A stretch of DNA of 64,000 bases from Takifugu bimaculatus (Eukaryota; Chordata; Actinopteri; Tetraodontiformes; Tetraodontidae): positions 4,965,749 through 5,029,748 of the forward strand of contig CP034989.1 in the NCBI GenBank assembly GCA_004026145.2, read 5' to 3'. Both the position numbers and the translations under genes were made by a program. Below are positions 46,650 to 58,753 of the stretch, piece by piece (the first letter of the stretch is position 1; each line of letters begins with the position of its first letter). The notes beneath the pieces are model-generated. The model saw nothing but the letters and a program-made list of their open reading frames with translations, was not told the origin of the DNA and made no database searches.

Positions 46650-49600
46650 CTGGAAATCAGCACCTCAGTGATTAACACAAGCTAGCTTTTTTTTTTAAAA
46701 AAAACATTTTTTATACCTGTAAACTTACACTGTTATCGTCAGCATCTAGATTGAAGTTTATCTCGGCGAATTCTGTCAAATGTGGCACTGGGGAGAGAAA
46801 TGATGATGAAATAACCAGATCAATTCGATGGATTTAACTGTGAAAAATGGACTTCTGTGACTCACTTAATATTTTCGTCATGCTCGCTGAACTCCTCGTC
46901 ATTGAAACCAAACTGATCCACAAAGTTGGCAGTCATCTGTTGGATCTGGTAATCGGAGAAAGCCTGGGGTGGGAAGAAAAGGACAGTCAACATCTCTGCT
47001 CACGGAGGCATTTCAGGAGCATCGATCATTGTCTGCATGTTTGCTACCTGCTGGAGAGACAGGTCGTTGGGGAAGGGGCTCTCTATGTCGTCATCCTCAC
47101 TGGAGGAGTGCATGTTGTGGGTGCTGACCTGCAAAATACCGACAGTTGAAAAGGCTTTTAAACAGAGGTTTTGTAATGGCTTTTTAATGAAAAGAACTGC
47201 AGTTTTTGTCATCCTTTGTCATCCTTTCTGACTTTTGGTTTTATATTTAAAATGACAAATATAGCTGTATGCTGGCCTGTTGACCTCTGACCCTGCCGAC
47301 CCACTCCACTCTTATACCAGCAGCTTGATTTATTAATGTATTTCTATGATCTCTGCCTATTCTCTCCTCTCCTCTACCTGTCCTCCCTCCTCTCCTCTCC
47401 TCTACCTGTCCTCCCTCCTCTCCTCTCCTCTCCTCTACCTGTCCTCCCTCCTCTCCTCTCCTCTCCTCTACTTGTCCTCCCTCCTCTCCTCTCCTCTACT
47501 TGTCCTCCTTCCTCTCCTCTCCTCTCCTCTACTTGTCCTCCTTCCTCTCCTCTCCTCTCCTCTACCTGTCCTCCCTCCTCTCCTCTCCTCTACCTGTCCT
47601 CCCTCCTCTCCTCTCCTCTCCTCTCCTGTCCTCCCTCTCTCCTCCTCTCCTCTCCTCCCTGTCCTCCCTCCCTCCTCTCCTCCCTCTCCTCTCCTCTCCT
47701 CTACCTGTCCTCCCTCCTCTCCTCTCCTCTCCTCTCCTCTCCTCTCCTCTCCTCTCCTCTACCTGTTCCTCCCTCCTCTCCTCTCCTCTCCCCCTCCCTC
47801 TCCTCCTCCCTCCTCTCCTCTCCTCTCCTCTCCTCTCCTCTCCTCTCCTCTCCTCTCCTCTCCTCTACCTGTCCTCCCTCCTCTCCTCTCCTCTACCTGT
47901 CCTCCCTCCTCTCCTCTCCTCTCCCTGTCCTCCCTCCTCTCCTCTCCTCTCCTCTCCTCTCCTCTCCTCTCCTCTCCTCTCTCTCAACCCAGCCAGCCAT
48001 CATCATCATCATGCTTGGGGGGGTCAGACCCTGGGATTCTGGAAAGCGCCTAGAAGCAATTTAGGTTGTAACAGACGCTATATAAAAACAGATGGATTTG
48101 ATTTGAAATCAAATAAAAATGTCTGAATGTGCACAGTGATACTGATGCTGACATTACTAATCAAACATCTCTGAGGGATAAGAAAAGGACAGATCAGCGA
48201 GGTTCCTGCTGCGGAAGGATCTCTCACCAGTTCTACCGTGTTCCTCCTGTTGGTCTCTCTTAGGGTCTCCTCTACAAAGCTTTCCCAGCGACCCCTGCAG
48301 TCTTCTGGAAGTTCTGAAATGGCGAGATTTGATATCATCAACGTCCATATGCCCACTGGTTCGTCTGGTATCACAAATAAGTAAAGAAAAGATAGCCCAG
48401 GTATTTTGTAGGGTAATTGTTATCTGTTAACTCTAAATCCTTCTGCATTTGTCTGTTCCTTCAAACATTGGCTGTCCTATGAATATCCTAAAAACAATAC
48501 TGTGTGCTTATCAATCTGAAATCTCAGCTGCCTTAAGGGAAGAAAGACCTTAGCACCAATTCAAGACGAGTAAATACCTTTGATTAAGTCGGCGATCTGG
48601 GCCTGAACAGGTCCTTTCTCCAGGTTGTGGACCACCATGTTGGCGATTCTGGTGAGGTGACCCATGTTGCCTCTCCTGGTGCCCCCTTCAGCTCTAAGTT
48701 TGACAAGTTTACGCCTTGTTATTATATGCATATGTATTTGGCCGCTCGGCACAAAGCTTTCTGGAGATCTGCTCGGCGATATCAGATCGGACAGTATTTT
48801 ACGTTTCGTATCATTTGTAGGATTGTCTGTAATGTCTGACACCAAGGATCAGATCAATGGGGCCATTGGGGGGGGGGGCATTGTTGTCCTGGTCATCTAC
48901 AGTGGAAGGATCCTGTTTTATCTGTCTCATTTACTCAGAAGTTTTACTGCACCGACATGTTTGTTTGATAGTGACGATGTTGCTAGCTAATGATTCCAAA
49001 AACTTTAGAGTCCATCATATGCTCACACACACACGATGTGTTTTTTTAAAACACAAACATGTGTTGTTGTTTTTCCCCAATGTCATTGTGGCGACTACTG
49101 TCCATCACGTAGTGACATAACGTTTTTTTTAAATCTTGAATACAACGGATAAAAACAAATGCTAAGTAATTCAATTACAGTAAGTTAATTGGTTCCCATT
49201 ATGTTTGTCTTGTTATTTTTTTTCGTCTTGATTGAACCTTGGCCAGTGTTAAATATTTATGTAGTGGATTTTTTTTAAATTTACTGATCGTGTCTTAACA
49301 TTAATGAATGAATGAAGGAATAAATCAATGAAATCCCTCTATAGGTCATTGGCCTTTAACCTTTTCATCTCAGTCAGTTTGTGCAAAAAATTGTCAAACA
49401 TTGGCAAAAAAGGCTTAAGAATTCATGTTTAGATACTCAGTAAACAGTACACAAGTGTAAATAGTAAATAAAAGTGAATTAAATATATTGCTCCCTCACG
49501 TGATCGGATTCAAATCCATCATTTGTTTATTTAAACCTACTAATCGGGCCAAAAATTCCTGCTCTTGTAAAGCGACTGATCACAACATTCTCAGGCTTGC

Positions 49601-52600
49601 AGTGGAAAATCAATACAGCTGTATTTGAGGTAGCAAATAAATTAGGAACAGAGTAAAATGAGTGTTGTCACAACTATCCTTTCAATGTAAGAATCTTCTT
49701 ACTGTATTTTATCATTTTCTTCCCAGGCATCCAGGATCTTCTGCACCAGCATGCACTTCTGGAAAAGCTGAACAGAAACAAGACAGGGAAGTGAGGGCGG
49801 AAACAGATGAAGAACAGCATCAAAGCTGTGGCAGAAACGTCCTGCTCGTCGCTTACATGTGCCACAAGGGCTTTGTGGATGGAAGTCTGTAGGTCTCTGT
49901 TTTGCTCCACCACCTCCCCCTGCACAACAGGGCTGGAGATGGCAGGATTCCCATCGAGATTCTGGAGGCCTGAACTCGGCCGCTCTTCTGAAGTAGGATG
50001 ATTCAGGATGGCTGACACGCAAATCTCCACTTGGAAGTGCAAAAAATTATTCCAGGAGTATTTAAAGAACAAATCCTGCCAGAGAGAAAAAGTTAGTGAC
50101 ATATCCCTGAAATGGACATGAGTAGAAATTACTTTGAACGACATTCAACAATCAAAGTAACTGTATTTGGTTCACATTTTTTATTTGACTTTATTTTAAA
50201 TCACATTACTTCCATAAAGAACTAAAAACCCCACTAAATTCGACTATTCTGCCAGAGACAAACTTGAAGGGAAAAAAGAAAGCTAGGCTAATATGTCCGG
50301 TGTGATTTGTTTGCACCAGAAAAGAGCACCATCCGATAAAAAAGGGCATTGAACATGCATGAAGCATGTAGAGGTATGTCAAATAAGGCTCTTACTGCCA
50401 TTTTCACACCTTGATCAGATTTGGTAAAAAGCCTGCAAGGCCATAGACAGCAGCTGTTTGCTAGAACTAGCATTTAGTTTGACTGTTAGTGAATGTAAAT
50501 TAAGCCACATTTGCTGTCCTCTGCTTAGGTTCTTCATGTTTTAAATAAACACGAGTATGAAATACTAAACCTTCTATATTAAAAAATATTTCTATATTAA
50601 AACACTAAACCTTTTGTCTGTGTAGATTCTCAATCATCCAGGTCATTGTTATGGATACTAAAACTTTTCTTAAAGGGGTGTAATATAAAATCATCAAATA
50701 AACCCAGAGTCAAGCAATCTTTAGCCTACCAGTAATGCATCAATGGTGGATAGATTGCAGAGCTCCTGGCAAATACTGGGATCACTGGTCTGCAGCAAAG
50801 CGGCCACTAGTCGGGCCACATGAAGGCGGGCGTTCCCGAGTGGTTGCTCGAGAATGCCAACGGTTGTCAATATTGCACTTTTCTGAGGAGAGAGATGACA
50901 TTGTCTCCACATATTAAAACTTAAAAATAAGTCAAATAATAGAACAATTTTTTCCCCACTCAAATTAATGAGGTGGTCAATGAAGAATTAAGGAGCTCTA
51001 TTTATGTTAGCATTTAAAACTACAATTTGGGTATTAGACACCAATTCCTTCAATATGAACAAACTGTTATATTTCTGGAATATACACGGGAATAATAGAT
51101 AACTGTCCTCACGACTGCAGTTGAGGAGGCCGGAAGAGATTTGCCCAGAGGAAGAAGACAAGCATCTACTAAGGTTCGCATGCAAAAAGTTGTAACTCAC
51201 AATGTGGAGAAACTTTTTAAAAATTCACTGAAAAAAGCAGCGTTTGAAAACCTCAGTCTCAAATTAGGAGCTGAGTCAGACAATGTCCTGAGCATGTCCT
51301 CCCACTTCGAGGGGGGGGTGTACAGTCACCACTTCAAGAAAGGTAGGGCTACAATAGTGGAACTACTTACATACTAGGCTAAAACTAAAGACAAACATCA
51401 GTCTGTTATGTTACAGGAAACAGAGCTAACTGCGATATCACTGCACAGTATGTGGTGGCTCACACAAGACTTTTGAATACTACCTTTCTGTCATTTCCAA
51501 TTTCTGTTCTCTAATTCCTGCCCCATCTGAATTTTGTACATCCCCGAAATCACGGGACAGCAAACCACCTATTATTATAAATTCAGTCTTGGTTTCATGC
51601 ATACTGTGTAGCCTTCACACTCTTGATCAAATCTTGTAAATCAATGCTAAATGAGAAAATGGAAGGAAATGGATGCTTATTTGTCTAATTATTTCTCATT
51701 TATTTCAGATTTCTCCATCTTTACCTTGGGGGGATCCAAAAGAAGTTGCTGGAAGTCCTTTAAATGGGGCTCAATGGCATTTAAAATACTGCTGTTGACA
51801 GTGTAAGACCTTTCGTAACCCTGAGAATATAGATCCATAAGCCCTTCCAACCTGAAAACACACAGGGGGAAGAAGCTCAAATTTAGCTTTTATTTTCTAT
51901 TTAGTTTAACCCAGGGGTGTCCAAACTTTTTGCAAAGAGGGCCAGATTTGATAACGTGAAGATGCCCGGGGGCCAGTAGATCCTTCTGATGTTTTTTTAA
52001 CCAGAAAAGTTACATGCAAATGTACACTATTAGAAAACAATTTTCTTTGTCACAATTCTCTTTATTTTTCAAATGGCAGTGTAACCAAATATAAGCCACT
52101 CAGGCAGACGTGAACAACTCTAAAAACACAATTCTGCCTTTAATTCATATCTGGAGAGTCAGATAACATTGAATACTGAACTGTATGGAATACCTTAAAT
52201 TTCCATGAGTTTGATAAATGTAATGCAAAGTTGTCTGTTATCATTCAAGTTTAAAACAAGTAAATTTTGCTCTTGTCTTTTACTAGATCTACAAGAAAGG
52301 AGGAATTACATTTTAGTGATTTATTTATTCTGTTAGTGCCAGTGGGCCATAAACAATACATTGAATGACTGAAGTTGCGGCCGTATGAAATCTTATCGCG
52401 GGCCGTGATTGGCCCCCGGGCCGGACTTTGGACATGCTTGGTTTAACCCTTTTAGACCTACTACGCAATAAGCCCACCCGGAGCATATCTTACATTTTAT
52501 ATGATGTAGCTCCATATTTACCAAGTGTACGCTTACCAAACTAAATAAAAAGTAAAATTTAACACACAAGAAAATGAAAATTGTTTTTTATTTTACAACT

Positions 52601-55476
52601 AATTTCACGTAGATACAGATATATTACAGCCGTATCCCTCCGAAAAGTTCTAGAAACCTATATAAAAAGGAAAAATGTATCATATTCTCTCTCAACAATA
52701 TTCTGTGCCTAAAATGCACCATTGTAACGGGTTGGACGGATGCCGTAAACTGAAGCCCCGCTTTCACCCGAAACATTAAAATGACCTCCAAAGCTTCGTG
52801 ACCCGTCATTTCATCTAGTACCATATTGAGGGAAAAATATTTTGGTGGGCTTGAAGCAAGACTGATAATGGTAGAATTTCTTGTTCCCTTGATTTGTGGT
52901 GGGGTTTTTTAAGTATAAAGAATTACTTCCTGTGGCCACAACATCATGACATGTATTAGTGCTGTGAACACCGAAGTACACAAAGTCAACACCCAAAGTC
53001 TGATTAGATTTTTATCATTTTAGTGCATCTGCAAAACTATCCACAGAAGAAAACAGCGCTCTGGGAATGTTGAATATGTGATTTGTAAGAGGAGTCATTC
53101 AATTTTTATATGCAAAAAGAATTGTCTTATTTGGTTGCATTTTTTTCTGCTAAAAGGATTCAATGTGGGGTTTTATTTCATTAATATTAATATTCATAAT
53201 GAATCATTTACATCTGTTTTTGCTTAATATTGTAACTTGACACATTTATATTATGTTGTAATTTTATTTCTATTTTATTCTATATTTATGTATATATGCT
53301 TATAATGCTTATAATATGTCTATATTATATTATGTATATATTATATATATATGCTTATAATATATGTTGTATATATGCTAACGTTCTAATCTTATCTGTA
53401 TTTATTTATTCTGTTTCTATACTTTGTATAGGTTGCTATTACAATTCAATTTCCCCACGGGGATGAATACAGTTAATCTTAATCATAATATCTACATTTT
53501 AATTTACATCAAAATATCATTTAATCAAAAAGATCATGCACAATAGGGAACGGTTTCAGCCACCTAAATTATCAAAAGTATTCCCGTTTACTGTCAGCAT
53601 TCCTGCTTAAAAAATAATAATCACAGAATAAAATAAATCAATTACTAAAAAGAATTGAGTGATGAAAAGCAGAAAAGGAGTTTAAACTATGATAACTGTG
53701 TTTAAACACCTACTAATTATCATTTAAATAATCTGAGTAGCAGAAACAGAATGTTAGGAATTTCTGAAGACTTAGATGGAATGTGGAAAAACTCACCCAG
53801 ACCTTCTGATCTCCAGTAAGGTAAGTAGCACTTGAGTTCCATTAACGATGGAGGCCTCACTCCTCTTACCTTCAAACATGTTCTTGAGGAGTCCCGCTAC
53901 ACTCTCCTGCCTGAAATGCAGACAATTGCACGATTTAGAATCAAGCCAAATATCAATGGCATGTTAGAAATGCACTGACAAACACTTTACTACTACTTAG
54001 CATTAAATTTATCTGTTATGATTGTATAATAATACCAATATGCCAGTGCGACTCAATAAAGATCATTCTGGATCAATGATCTTGTACCCAATATCTGCTC
54101 TCAAACAGCACCGTTGATGTTTTCAACTGTAAAATGTGCAATAATTGTTCTCCGTCTTCAGAAAAAAAACCACTTTATCACAAAACAGATAAACAATGTT
54201 GCTGGGAACTTTGCTTGACCTCGAAGAACTATCCCTGCTTGTGTTACAGGAACATCCTGTTGAAATCTCACTGCGAGTTACGTATGTGTACGTTACTGGA
54301 TGCTTTGATGATCTTAAGTTATTGAAATGGGTTCAAAAAGTCCAGAAAGTTCAAACGTACGACTCTAGTACTGCCAATAGTGGGTCAGCCTCCATATTCT
54401 CCTGCATCTGATTGGCCTGGTCTCGACTAAGGCGGATGATGTCACAAAGCGTTTGGGATGCATTTGATTGTCTCTAGAAGTGGCAAATTATTTAGAAATT
54501 AGCATCTTCAAATAAAATGTGCTGACAAATTTAATACCGGGCTCGATACACACTCACCTCCTCATCTTTACCAGTGTGGATGAGTTCTGAGAGCCGTTGT
54601 ACCAACCTCTCTTCATTCAACCACTAACACAGAAATAAAATAAGGAACAAAGAAAGTCGTTTATGTATAACTTTAAAATATTACTTACAAGGAGGACCTC
54701 CTGCCTTAAGGAGGCAGGTTCAACACAGCTGATGAGGCGAAGCAGCAGGTCCATCATGGCAGAGGCATCAATATGCTTCAGCACGAGACTAATAAAACCT
54801 TCCTTTTTCTTTAGAAACGAAATCACCTGTAAAACAAAAGTCTCATCAACTCTAGTTGGAAACCCGAGATACATTGTATTGTTGAGAGTATTTATCAACC
54901 GACTATTGTTCTTTAAAAAAAGCAAAACTCTGGCCCAGGTCATGACTCTGACCTGTTCAACCAGTGTACCTGTTCAGTTTTCCTGGCAATGAGATTGCCT
55001 ATAGTTTTACTGAAGAAGCTAGCCAGTAGAGGGTTGAGAGGCGGGTCCTGTTCCAGGAAGTGATAGAGCACCTCGAGCAAAGACTCATCCCCGCCCAGCT
55101 TATCATTTATAATTGCCACATCTGATGTCAGGAGCTCACAAGCAATGTTTGGAAACCTTGAGAGATGCAGACAAGCACAGGTGATAACATTTCTGAAATA
55201 CCTGATTTCAGACTGAAAAAAAGGTTTGTCAGTTACGCTGAAAACTCACTTAAAGCGGCTTCTCTCCTCTATGTCAGTGGGAGGTTCTGTGGTGATCAAG
55301 TTGACGAGCTCCTGCATGCAGTGGTCCTGGGAAAGAAAGAAGAGCAATCGGCGGTTCTGAGCCTTGCACTCCTGCAGGACATCGTCCTCCTCCATCAGCT
55401 CTCTCAATGTCACATCCTCCTTGTCCAGCAGCTGATCTATGTGGGAGGTGGTGTGTAGGTCAAACTTCCAAAACAT
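43652..55476 (-). CDS. ppp6r2: PPP6R2 / SAPS2, regulatory subunit 2 of protein phosphatase 6 (one apparent frameshift)
   Basis: Scaffold of the PP6 holoenzyme; family knowledge: the SAPS domain binds PP6 catalytic subunit and the C-terminal part binds ankyrin-repeat subunits. Twenty-two coding exons give 883 residues once one extra base is discounted, against about 930-970 in human. The start is ATG at 55476 ([14 protein letters not shown]), preceded in the same exon by a short UTR. Paralogues PPP6R1/R3 are less likely: exons such as [23 protein letters not shown] and [14 protein letters not shown] match PPP6R2, and sbf1 is the neighbour as in mammals. The acidic middle ([13 protein letters not shown]) and [17 protein letters not shown] near the C terminus are kept; the end EVSVNGPV resembles PPP6R3. 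Oddities: a one-base insertion in the exon at 46729-46787 and a GC donor at 44248-44247. Confidence 0.93.
44907..45712 (+). mobile_element. Tigger/pogo-like element, copy 3, with transposase fragment
   Basis: Inverted ends CAGTGGGACCTCTACTTACG and CGTAAGTAGAGGTCCCGCTG, with TA on both sides. It matches copies 1 and 2 in reverse orientation and is the longest (806 bp). It sits in the ppp6r2 intron between exons 18 and 19 (44574-46111), on the strand opposite to the gene. Confidence 0.88.
45205..45351 (+). pseudogene. truncated Tigger/pogo-like transposase (CENP-B-type HTH)
   Basis: A 48-codon ORF starting [20 protein letters not shown] and continuing [25 protein letters not shown], then stop. 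This is the N-terminal helix-turn-helix start seen in Tigger/CENP-B-like transposases. It stops before the recognition helix is complete and lacks the catalytic domain, so it is a fossil. Confidence 0.7.
46729..48693 (-). CDS. ppp6r2: ppp6r2 coding exons 11-15: end of SAPS region, with apparent frameshift
   Basis: Exons: 48693-48578 ([20 protein letters not shown]), 48313-48228 ([20 protein letters not shown]), 47128-47048 ([20 protein letters not shown]), 46963-46866 ([20 protein letters not shown]), 46787-46729. The last is 59 nt where the flanking phases need 58. It reads NATFDRI in the incoming frame and [13 protein letters not shown] in the outgoing frame, with one extra C (G on the + strand, about 46768) between them. 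Uncorrected, translation adds RRDKLQSRC and stops. Confidence 0.9.
47361..47985. repeat. TCTCC minisatellite / pyrimidine tract
   Basis: About 625 bases of TCCTC units with recurring ACCTGTCCTCCC interruptions, so the array has a higher-order unit. It is almost all C and T on the + strand. It lies in the ppp6r2 intron between coding exons 12 and 13. The long Ser/Leu/Pro open frames here are artefacts of the repeat. Confidence 0.95.
48005..48115 (+). repeat. teleost LINE/SINE 3' tail
   Basis: GGAAAGCGCCTAGAAGCAAT, then GACGCTATATAAA and TTTGATTTGA. This matches the common teleost tail 'aaagcgcctagaggcaa...gctatataaata...ttgaattgaat'. Family inferred only. Confidence 0.55.
48914..49582. repeat. 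unnamed dispersed repeat, copy B
   Basis: Shares ordered blocks with copy A (27764-28670): TTTTATCTGTCTCAT, GTTTTACTGCACCGACATGT, ATATTGCTCCCTCACGTGAT, TTTATTTAAACCTACTAATC and CCTGCTCTTGTAAAGCGACT. In the ppp6r2 intron between coding exons 10 and 11. Confidence 0.55.
49703..55476 (-). CDS. ppp6r2: ppp6r2 coding exons 1-10: SAPS domain
   Basis: Exons in gene order (high to low): 55476-55250; 55156-54970; 54826-54689; 54623-54558; 54473-54361; 53910-53797; 51851-51725; 50882-50730; 50075-49857; 49767-49703. Landmarks: [187 protein letters not shown]. Helical-repeat SAPS fold. Splice phases agree at every junction. Confidence 0.94.
50076..51724. other. ppp6r2 introns around coding exon 8
   Basis: Two introns (50076-50729 and 50883-51724) with no recognisable element or gene. 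Confidence 0.6.
51912..52440. mobile_element. hAT (Charlie-like) non-autonomous element
   Basis: Starts CAGGGGTGTCCAAACTTTTT and ends GGACTTTGGACATGCTTG. Perfect 8-bp target duplication GTTTAACC (51904-51911 and 52441-52448). 529 bp, non-coding. Related in its ends to 29468-29951, but the interior differs. Confidence 0.85.
52449..53796. other. ppp6r2 intron between coding exons 6 and 7, remainder
   Basis: AT-rich, with a TATA-type simple stretch near 53280-53390. CAATTTCCCCACGGGGATGA at about 53446-53465 is a common teleost repeat tail. Otherwise nothing seen. Confidence 0.55.
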
Positions 55477-55504
55477 GGTGGCCTCCGAGATGTAGGACAG
55501 AGCC
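55477..55504 (-). other. ppp6r2: ppp6r2 5' UTR portion of the ATG exon
   Basis: An acceptor (TACTTAG, then GGCTCTGTCC on the - strand) lies 28 bases before the ATG, so the start codon is in an internal exon. Confidence 0.7.
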
Positions 55505-57944
55505 CTAAGTATGTGAAGAGCAAGGAGAAGAAGAAGAAATGAGGGTATGACTTTAAATAACACCATTATAAAGAACAAATATAATACAAGTCCCTATTAA
55601 CTCATTAACCAATAAAAATGCACTCACAACAAACACTAGTCAGCAGAAAAATAACCACTTTAAAATATTAATTTCCCATCAAGTTAAGCACTAATGATCT
55701 TGCTCTAATCAGAGCTGTTTATGTGGAAAGCCCATCAGATAATTTTCTGAAACGTATTAGAAGACGCGGTCATTTGTAAAACTAACCTTTTTGTAAATGA
55801 AGTTAATGTAGATACAAGCATGTTTATGTTTGAGAACTGATCTCAGCCTGCATTTGAATCCAAAACACACCTCTCGTGCTTGCAAAAATATTTATGCTAT
55901 GTGAAAATAAAAGGGCAGCTTGGTCCATCTTGTGTGAAGTGTCATTTCAGTAGTAATATTATACATATTTACTACCTTATCATCCCTTCAGAAGTCTGAA
56001 ATCTATTTAAATAAAATGTCACAGAATGACAGATTTACCGACATAAGTAACATAAGTGTTTAATAAGGTCGACGGGCTGTTTATTGTGGAAAAAGCTGAA
56101 TAGTAAAATTAAATTATTTCAAAATAAAATGCTCATACACACCGACGGATGAAATGTGGATATATTTAATCAGACCTCCCAGACAGGAAGGCAGGCATTT
56201 GTGTTTGTGCAGACAACAGAGTGTGCAGTGAGGCCTGGCATTTATCAGCATGGGTCTCCTCCTAACACGCAGGCCTCTTTAGGAGATGAGACGTCGAGAA
56301 ACTCAACATAACCTGGAACACAAATCAGCAAAGTATTTATTGCAGCACATCAACATTTTAGAGAGAAGACACCGTGTTAGCATGACCTCTTTTACTTGGC
56401 CGCACATGTTGCCAGCTAACGTCGAAAAGGTATATGATATCCAGTATCAATAAATGCATTTGCAAAACCAAACCGAATGTATTTATGATTCACAATCTCG
56501 TCTTAAATGTATTTTTGACTTTAGTGAGAATGCTACAGACACTGTGTATTTACTTCCTGTTGTTGCTGGGGCAGCTAATCCTATAAATTAATACTATTGG
56601 AAGAACAAAACAGTAGAAGCTTCGAGCTTCATCGGTGCTGACATTTCCAAGTTGTTAATACCGGTACATATCAACCATGGAAGTGAAACTGAAACTGGGA
56701 ATCAAAGTGCTTCTCCTTTCTTTTCCCTTTCCCCCTGAGCAGGACTTTTGCCTGCACATTCAACAGCAGCAAAAGCGCTGTCCATCTGGCATACATTTAC
56801 AGAGCACACAAGTACAATAATACCCCCCCCCCCCCCCCATGGTCCCCATGGACACTGAATGGGAGAGTAAATGCATGACTTTACATTTAAAATAGATCCC
56901 AGCAGTGCTGACCTCAACCCAACAGTCTGGTTGCATATATAAAATATGAAACAGGAGATGGTGTTATGACATGAATGGCATTTTAATGCATATATGAACG
57001 TCAACAAAATGGAAATCAAAGCAGAAGCACCTGAAAAGCTGTAACACCTGGTATCAAATCGTAATAAACACATATTCATCATCATGGGACTTCTTGCTAG
57101 ATGCACCAACCCTAAGAGAGTTTTTACAAACTGAGCTGCAGTTCCTTTGGCAAGAAGTGCACATCAACTGACTTTGCAATAGGAGCTCAGATTTCTGTTT
57201 ACTTCAACTCTAATAGAGACGGAGCTACAGACTTACTTTAGGCAGCAGAAACATACAGACTTTAAAGTTCATTTCAGCATCCACCACACATGACGTTGAG
57301 TGGTTTAAGCAGGTCGTAGCCATTTCAGACAGAAAGCAAACTGAATGGTTCCACCGTCCAGTTGTTTATTACCAACTAAACATACCTTGCTAACATTGCA
57401 AAAGAAAAACACTTGAAGTTTACAATAACCGAATCGAAGAATGCTTTGATTACGTGAGAGGTAACTTAACAATTCTGAACGACGTTAAGCGGTGATTTAA
57501 CAGCACCAAGTTTTCGAGTTGAGAAGCCACTTAATATCAGCCAACTTCAAAGATAGCTCCTCCTTCCCCTGAACTAATTTGCACCTAAGCTAATTTGCTA
57601 ACTAGCTATAGTATGGACCGATTCGAATGAGCGAAGTGAAATCGCTCTTTAAATTGCGTTCAACTTTGTCGATACGGTTGACGTTAGTGGAGTTCATGTA
57701 GGCTAAGCACTACAACTCATGGCCGTCTTTCCTTCCAAAAACTTGCCTTTTAATTGCAAGTCAGTGAGTATGGCTTCAGTCTTAGTGTGATTTCCGTAGG
57801 AGTTAAAACTTTACTAAAGCAGTCATTATTCATCCAACTATCGGCTACCCATGTTAGCTAACATACAGTAGCCTTCAGTGAATATTAATTTGTTTTGAAG
57901 GGTCATTCGGCGACAGAACAGGCTAGTTAGCTAGCTAAACTTAC
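55505..57944. other. ppp6r2 first intron(s)
   Basis: No coding exon. Contains a C homopolymer (56823-56838) and the candidate UTR exon at 56179-56313. No transposon recognised. Confidence 0.5.
56179..56313 (-). other. ppp6r2: possible ppp6r2 5' UTR exon
   Basis: On the - strand an acceptor-like TTTGTGTTCCAG and a donor-like GGGAG, GTCTGA bracket about 135 bases. The donor is weak. No coding constraint is visible; listed as a candidate only. Confidence 0.25.
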
Positions 57945-58150
57945 CTAACGTTGGTCGAATGTCTCTGTAGTCGATCAAATACACTGTTTCGTCTCATTAA
58001 TGTCCACTCTTAATCAGTGTTAACGAATTGTATACAAATGTAGAGCGTATAATTTGTACTCACACACAAAGTAATTCAAACGCGGGGCTAAGTTTAGCAT
58101 ACAAAGCAGGAAAAACTCAGTCATATTTTTCGAATCAAAATGGCGACATG
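57945..58150 (-). other. ppp6r2: probable first (untranslated) exon of ppp6r2
   Basis: On the - strand a strong donor (ACGTTAG, then GTAAGT) ends at 57945, downstream of a CpG-rich segment. The upstream boundary is a guess at the transcription start. Confidence 0.45.
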
Positions 58151-58753
58151 GTGGCGGGAGCGCGCAGCAGCGCCACACGGGAGGACGTGCACGTGCATTG
58201 ACTTTGGCCAACGCATGGAACGCCTGAGCGCTACACGCTATTCACTGCGACAAATGCGTTTTCCTTTAAGTTTAAGTTAACCTTAACCAGTGATCAAAGG
58301 CCAAAAAATGTAATTCGATAGTCTATATAGTATAAACGGGGTAAAATACAATCCTCATCGTGTGCAAGATTTGGTTTTTTTTATTAAATGTGACTAAGAT
58401 GGACGCGTTTATTTATAAAAGATACGGAGAACCAGGTTAAAGTCGTGGCTTAATGGACGCGAGGGCATTTTATGCATTGAAATGATGATTCCAAAACATT
58501 AGCACGCACATTAAACTATGTTATGAAATGCAAATGTCATTTGTAATCCTAATATGCATAGGAATTTGGGACTTTTGCTCCATGAGCGATTTGATACGTT
58601 ACATTTTTTTTATTGTTTACAATGATATTTCCTTATTTAAGGCAAATCTATTTTAATTTCTCGCCAGATAACTTTTTCTTTAACTGTATCCTCTGTCCCT
58701 CTTCTCCCCCCTCCTCATCTATCCCATATTGCATTGCGGCCACACTTTGGATC
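58100..58753. promoter_or_regulatory. divergent promoter region of ppp6r2 and cbll1
   Basis: CpG-rich core at about 58135-58235 (GGCGGGAGCGCGCAGCAGCG, CACGTGCA). AAAATGGCGACATGG at about 58138-58152 resembles a YY1 site. ppp6r2 runs left and the cbll1 ATG is about 0.6 kb to the right. No TATA box is obvious. A shared promoter is inferred from geometry and base composition. Confidence 0.5.

Noticed and set aside
47336..48126. Three overlapping ORFs of 208-242 residues rich in Ser, Leu and Pro
   Set aside because: They are translations of the TCTCC minisatellite in all three frames, inside a ppp6r2 intron.
49674..50144. 156-residue - strand ORF as a separate gene
   Set aside because: It merges two ppp6r2 exons (50075-49857 and 49767-49703) through a short open intron.
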